Below the pieces are notes generated by a model, which ran no database searches, was not told the origin of the DNA, and was given only the letters and a program-made list of their open reading frames with translations. This document shows, piece after piece, positions 59,774-64,000 of a DNA stretch of 64,000 bases; positions within the stretch are counted from its first letter, which is position 1; every line of letters starts with the position of its first letter. The DNA is from SZUA-35 sp964351995. Its GTDB lineage: Bacteria; Actinomycetota; Acidimicrobiia; Acidimicrobiales; SZUA-35. The DNA lies in contig CAYGQE010000021.1 in the NCBI GenBank assembly GCA_964351995.1, forward strand, positions 25,207-89,206. Direction: 5' to 3'. A program made the position numbers and the translations under genes.

Positions 59774-61051
59774 TCAGCCGACATCGGTGAGGAGCAAGTC
59801 CTCGTAGGTCTCGCGCCGAACCACCAGACGGGCGTCGCCGTCGCGACAGAAGACCACGGCCGGGCGAAGGACCTTGTTGTAGTTTGAGCCCATCGAGTGC
59901 CCGTAGGCGCCAGTGACCGGGGTGGCAAGCAGGTCACCAACAGCAAGCGACGACGGCACGAAGGCTTCGCGCACGAGCAAATCACCAGATTCGCAGTGCT
60001 TGCCGACAATGCGGGCTTCACGATCTCGTGGAGAAGCGACCGCTGCAGGCATGAACGCTTCGTACCCAGAGCCGTACAGAACGGGACGAGGGTTGTCGCT
60101 CATGCCGCCATCGACGGCGATGTAGGTACGGATGCCTTCGAGCTCCTTGATGGTGCCAACGGTGTAGAGCGTGACGGCAGCAGCCGCAGCGATCGAGCGA
60201 CCAGGCTCGATGCCGATCGACGCCGTCACGCCGGACTCCGCTGCGGCGTCGAGCAGGATCTTGGACCATTGGCCGATGGTCGGAGCCTCTTCACCCTCGA
60301 CGTAGGCGACACCGAGGCCGCCACCGACCACGAGCTCCGGCAGACCGAGGGGCTTGGTGAATTCGGCCAGCACGTCAACGACCGCAGCGAACGACTCGGC
60401 TCGGAACACCTGCGACCCGATGTGGGCGTGAATACCGATCAGGTTCATGCCATCAGAAGACGACGCTCGCTCGACGGCTCGATCGGCTATTCCGGTCGAG
60501 ACGGTGAAGCCGAACTTGGAATCGTCTTGACCCGTGGCGATGTATTCGTGCGTGTGGGCCTCGACACCTGGCGTGACGCGAAGCAGCACATTCGGGGGCG
60601 CGACTCCGCCGGCAACGATCGCCTCGATCCGGTCGATCTCTTCGAAGCTGTCAACGATGATGCGACCCACGCCAGCTTCGATGGCCATGGCGAGCTCTTC
60701 AACCGACTTGTTGTTGCCGTGCATCACGAGTCGTTCAGCGGGCACCCCTGCCGACAGTGCGACGTGGATCTCCCCGCCGGTGGCAACGTCAAGACTCATG
60801 CCTTCTTCGTACGCCAGCCGAGCCATGGCCCGACACAAGAACGCTTTCGTGGCAAACGTTGCTCGCTCACCGAACGACGCGACGGCCTCACGGCATCGGG
60901 CCCGAAGATGATTTTCGTCGTAGACGAAGAGCGGCGTGCCGAACTCGGCTGCCAACTCGAGGGTGTCGCAACCGCCGATGACCAGCTGGCCAGCTGAGCC
61001 GATCGATGCGTTGTCGGGAAGGAGATGCCATGGCACCGGCGATGCGCTCAT
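59774..61051 (-). CDS. lysA: Diaminopimelate decarboxylase
   Basis: Last step of lysine synthesis, PLP-dependent alanine-racemase fold. 425 aa from ATG 61051; upstream frame is Cys/Ser-rich and rejected. The PLP lysine is in ATFATKAFLCRAM, substrate motif GIHAHIGSQVF, and the dimer-contributed catalytic Cys in VGKHCESGDLLV. It starts 7 bases after the argS stop. Confidence 0.95.
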   Translation of the reverse strand: MSASPVPWHLLPDNASIGSAGQLVIGGCDTLELAAEFGTPLFVYDENHLRARCREAVASFGERATFATKAFLCRAMARLAYEEGMSLDVATGGEIHVALSAGVPAERLVMHGNNKSVEELAMAIEAGVGRIIVDSFEEIDRIEAIVAGGVAPPNVLLRVTPGVEAHTHEYIATGQDDSKFGFTVSTGIADRAVERASSSDGMNLIGIHAHIGSQVFRAESFAAVVDVLAEFTKPLGLPELVVGGGLGVAYVEGEEAPTIGQWSKILLDAAAESGVTASIGIEPGRSIAAAAAVTLYTVGTIKELEGIRTYIAVDGGMSDNPRPVLYGSGYEAFMPAAVASPRDREARIVGKHCESGDLLVREAFVPSSLAVGDLLATPVTGAYGHSMGSNYNKVLRPAVVFCRDGDARLVVRRETYEDLLLTDVG

Positions 61052-61058
61052 CGTCGGC

Positions 61059-62663
61059 TCACATCTGCTCTGGCGCATCAACGCCGAGCAGGTCGAGACC
61101 GATGGACAGACCGATGCGAGTGGCTTCGACGAGCCACAGTCGCGCCTGCTGGAGGGCAGGATCGACGTCGTCACGGAGCACAGGACAGTCGTGGTAGAAG
61201 CCCTGGAACGCCGAGGCGAGCTCGCGCACCCACTGGCTGATCTTGTGCGGAGCCCGCTCGATCATGGCTGACACGAGCACATCGTTCAGCGAGAAGAGTT
61301 CTCGCAAGAGCTGCAATTCGCGCTCGTGTTGAAGCAGCGAAAGATCGGCGTCGGCCAGCGGTGCCCTGGTGATGCCCCGCTCGGTGGCCATGCGGCCGAT
61401 CGAGTGGATACGGGCGTGTGCGTACTGCACATAGAAGACCGGGTTCTCTGAAGACTGCTCGGCCAGCAGGTCGATGTCGAGCACCATTCCGGTGTCGATC
61501 GACTGCATCAAATAGGCGAACCGAGCAACGTCGGGACCGACATCATCGATGAGCTCACGGATCTCGATCATGGTGCCGGTCCGCTTGGAGAGCTTCACCT
61601 CTTCCCCATCGCGCATCAGCTTCACGTTCTGACCGATGATCGCTTCGTAGGCGTCAGCGGGGTGGCCCAGCAATTGCAGGGCCGCCTTCATCCGGGGCAC
61701 GTAACCGTGGTGGTCAGCCCCAAGGATGTCGATGATCAGATCGCCACGCTCGAACTTGGACTCGTGGTAGCCGATGTCGGGGAGCATGTAGGTCATGTCG
61801 CCGTCTGACTTGATCAGGACACGATCCTTGTCGTCGCCGAAGTCGGTGGTGCGCAACCAGGTGGCGCCCTCTTCTTCATAGACGTGACCGGCCGCCTTCA
61901 GCCGCTCGAGTGCCGAATCCATGTGGCCGGCCTCGACCGATGCCTTCTCGCTCGACCATGTGTCGAACACGACGTGCATGGCGGCAAGCGCTTGTCGCTG
62001 GTCCTCGAGCGCATGCTCGATACCCCACGCCGCGGGATCGACGTCGTCGGGCATTTCCGCGGCCCACTCGGTGATGTACGCGCCTTGGTAGCCGTCTTCG
62101 GCTGGCTTCTCTCCCCGCTTTCGAGCAGCGAGCGATTCGCCATAGTGCTGGATCTGCACACCACGATCGTTGACGTAGGTCTCGGCGTGAGGCAGGTAGC
62201 CGCAGCGAGCGAAGAGCCGACAGAGCGAGTCGCCGTAGGCAGCCCAACGACCATGGCCCGCGTGCAGCGGGCCGGTCGGGTTGGCGGACACGAACTCGAC
62301 ATTGACCCGCAGCCCCTTGCCAAGATCGGGCGTCACGTAGCCGTCGACCCCATCGGCGATCACCTCGCCGAGCACGTCGTAGAGCCAGGTGTTCGCCAAC
62401 CGGAAATTCACGAACCCAGGTCCGGCGATCTCGACGGCTTCGACGTGCTCGGGCGGGTTGGCCGCCAGCACATCAGCGAGCGCTTGACCGATCTCGCGAG
62501 GGTTCTTTCCCATCGCCTTCGAACAGACCAGGGCGGCATTCGTGCTCCAGTCGCCGTGCTCTGGTCGGGCTGGTCGCTCGATCACCACTGCGTCGGGGAC
62601 ATCGGCAACACCAATGGTCGCCAACGCCGAATGCACGGCCAAGAGAAGATCGTCACGAATCAC
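61059..62663 (-). CDS. argS: Arginine-tRNA ligase
   Basis: Class I aminoacyl-tRNA synthetase for arginine. The HIGH box is HAGH in ANPTGPLHAGHGRWAAYG, the KMSK-like box is VKLSKRTGTMIEI, and the C-terminal DALR anticodon domain is FAYLMQSIDTG through RVGLLVEATRIGL-type helices. GTG 62663 gives 534 aa and starts the family's N-terminal domain (VIRDDLLLAVHSALATIG); the extension to 62744 is rejected. It heads the argS-lysA-hom-thrC group. Confidence 0.95.
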   Translation of the reverse strand: MIRDDLLLAVHSALATIGVADVPDAVVIERPARPEHGDWSTNAALVCSKAMGKNPREIGQALADVLAANPPEHVEAVEIAGPGFVNFRLANTWLYDVLGEVIADGVDGYVTPDLGKGLRVNVEFVSANPTGPLHAGHGRWAAYGDSLCRLFARCGYLPHAETYVNDRGVQIQHYGESLAARKRGEKPAEDGYQGAYITEWAAEMPDDVDPAAWGIEHALEDQRQALAAMHVVFDTWSSEKASVEAGHMDSALERLKAAGHVYEEEGATWLRTTDFGDDKDRVLIKSDGDMTYMLPDIGYHESKFERGDLIIDILGADHHGYVPRMKAALQLLGHPADAYEAIIGQNVKLMRDGEEVKLSKRTGTMIEIRELIDDVGPDVARFAYLMQSIDTGMVLDIDLLAEQSSENPVFYVQYAHARIHSIGRMATERGITRAPLADADLSLLQHERELQLLRELFSLNDVLVSAMIERAPHKISQWVRELASAFQGFYHDCPVLRDDVDPALQQARLWLVEATRIGLSIGLDLLGVDAPEQM

Positions 62664-62820
62664 CCGCAGGAGGGTAACCCGGCGTGGTGAGTGCACGTCT
62701 GGCGTTTTCTCGTTGGCATCCCTGGAGGAACTGCCTCTCGACACCGAGCGACATCACCCAGAGGTGTTGGGGCTTGCGGCCCACAGCCTGCAGGAGTTGA
62801 ATACGGCGAGGGGCCCGAAT

Positions 62821-64000
62821 ATGTCATCAAGCAGAGCGATGGTCGATCGAGTGGTCGATCTGCGCGAAGCCAGCGACGTCTGCGTGATCGGGAGCGGACC
62901 AGCTGGTCTCGTGGTCGCAGCCGAGCTGGTACGGCGAGGCATGTCCGTGACATTGCTCGAGAGCGGAGCTGTTCATCACGATCACGAACGTCAACAGCTC
63001 TCTGCCGCATCAGTGACGGGCGACCCGATCAACAACTTCAATGCCGTCGAGAATCGCACCCGACGCCTCGCTGGAAACTCCAACGCGTGGGTCGTCAAGA
63101 CTGCTGGCCAAACCGCAGGCGAACAGATGGGGCTCCGTTACGGCTTGATCGATCCGGAAGACCTCGCTGAGCGATCGTGGGTCGCTGGCTCAGGTTGGCC
63201 GCTTGGTTTCGCCGACCTCGAGCCATGGTTCCATCGTGCACACGAGCACTTCGCCATCGGAGCAGACGACTACGCACCCCCTGCTTCTGCTCGCAGCCAA
63301 GCGCTCGGCGAGGATTTCTGGGCCGACTTCGATGCCAAGTGGTTCCGCTTCGGTCTCAGCGATCGGTTCCGTTCGCAACTCGTCGAAGAACTGCGGGCAA
63401 GTGAACTGTGCCGGATCGAAACGGACACCACCGTCGTTGAACTCATCAGGCCTCGGCCCGGGGCCGAGATCACCTCGGCTCGCTGTCGGAGCAACAGCGG
63501 TGAATCGACAGCTCGAGCTGCCAGATTCGTGCTGGCATGCGGAGCCATCGAGAACGCACGGCTACTGCTCGCCTCGGACCGGGGTACCGGCGGCATCGGC
63601 AACGAGCACGGCAACGTCGGCCGATACTTCATGGACCATCCGCTCTTCTCGATCGGCCACATCGAGGTCGAGAGCAACGACGCCATCGACGCAATGGCGT
63701 TCTTCGATCTCGCTGACGTCGGCACAGGCGTCGTGCACGGGTACGCGGCAACCTCAGTGGCGCTGTCAGAAGAGTTGGAAGCAACTCGCATGGCGTTCTC
63801 GATCTTTCCTCGGCCGAACGAGCGACATCTCGCCGCAGCCGACACCCTCAAGTGGTTGCTGCAGAATCCGAAGCTCCAGCTGCAGAATCCCCGGAAGCTC
63901 TTTCGGTCCATCGCAACCATCGTTTCAGGGGCTGACTACTTCCCTCGGGCGACTCTCAACTCGCTCGTTCGTCACCGCTCACTTCTGCCCGGCTACGGGC
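62821..64000 (+). CDS. GMC-family FAD oxidoreductase, 5' part
   Basis: Open from ATG 62821 to the window edge (393 residues, C terminus missing). The FAD motif is DVCVIGSGPAGLVVAAELVRRGMSVTLLESGA. Further GMC-type features are GNSNAWVVKTAGQ, RSWVAGSGWPLGFADLEPWFHRAHEHF and ARFVLACGAIENARLLLAS, FMDHPLFSIG. The family oxidises alcohols such as sugars, choline or sterols; the substrate is unknown. It is divergent from argS, with 157 bases between starts that show no further gene. Confidence 0.88.
   Translation, partial: MSSSRAMVDRVVDLREASDVCVIGSGPAGLVVAAELVRRGMSVTLLESGAVHHDHERQQLSAASVTGDPINNFNAVENRTRRLAGNSNAWVVKTAGQTAGEQMGLRYGLIDPEDLAERSWVAGSGWPLGFADLEPWFHRAHEHFAIGADDYAPPASARSQALGEDFWADFDAKWFRFGLSDRFRSQLVEELRASELCRIETDTTVVELIRPRPGAEITSARCRSNSGESTARAARFVLACGAIENARLLLASDRGTGGIGNEHGNVGRYFMDHPLFSIGHIEVESNDAIDAMAFFDLADVGTGVVHGYAATSVALSEELEATRMAFSIFPRPNERHLAAADTLKWLLQNPKLQLQNPRKLFRSIATIVSGADYFPRATLNSLVRHRSLLPGYG

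Noticed and set aside
1..64000. CRISPR array, rRNA, tRNA or insertion sequence
   Set aside because: No regularly spaced identical repeats, no tRNA/rRNA signatures and no transposase reading frame were seen.

Overview
The window is 64 kb of high-GC chromosomal DNA from an actinobacterium. Gene content and order suggest a member of the Acidimicrobiia (Ilumatobacter-like); that placement is inferred, since no rRNA or tRNA gene is visible. The strongest taxonomic signal is the right half. Read on the minus strand, argS, lysA, hom, thrC, rho, rpmE, prfA, prmC, wecA and the F1Fo ATP synthase genes follow the order known from Mycobacterium and other actinobacteria. The differences are that thrB and sua5 are absent from their usual slots, and that glyA, rpiB and a cyclic-nucleotide-binding protein sit between prmC and wecA.

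Layout. 1-6 kb: end of a cytidine deaminase-like gene, a PASTA Ser/Thr kinase, ligA and two membrane proteins. 6-11 kb: an orphan CoxL-type molybdenum hydroxylase, a decayed ATPase pseudogene, a DUF222/HNH protein and a HigBA-type toxin-antitoxin pair. 11-19.5 kb: a catabolic group (MlrC-like M81 protein, DAO-family oxidoreductase, TauD and PhyH dioxygenases, beta-lactamase-fold hydrolase, IlvD/Edd dehydratase). 19.7-26.3 kb: an accessory block of small single-gene units (VOC, DinB, GNAT, HIT, UTRA, VOC, DUF6624-like lipoprotein, ICMT-like methyltransferase). 26.4-37 kb: class II aldolase, a nifS-mnmA-sua5 operon, a methyltransferase, rhomboid, mscL, a Nfu-like/meaB pair, an MFS transporter, a hydrolase and a J-domain protein. 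37-39.3 kb: ppk2 and glpX. 39.5-47.7 kb: ATP synthase operon. 47.8-62.7 kb: the conserved translation and amino-acid block. The right edge cuts a GMC oxidoreductase.

The most unusual signal is in the accessory block. Its intergenic spaces carry a repeat with fixed internal spacing: an AATCACG-like box, 28-29 bases, CGGCCC, 14-15 bases ending in RCA, then a second AATCACG-like box. Six full or near-full copies and several half copies separate the small genes, and a half copy in the opposite orientation lies beside the toxin-antitoxin pair at 10.1 kb. This looks like a cassette-type accessory region, but the boxes do not have the inverted core sites of integron attC and no integrase is present.

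Other points of interest are a Nfu-like protein that has lost its CxxC loop yet is translationally coupled to meaB, an ATPase pseudogene lacking its P-loop, two overlapping perfect palindromes in the nifS/methyltransferase divergent promoter region, a possible CTG start between rpmE and prfA, and a deaminase whose third zinc ligand is replaced by Asp.
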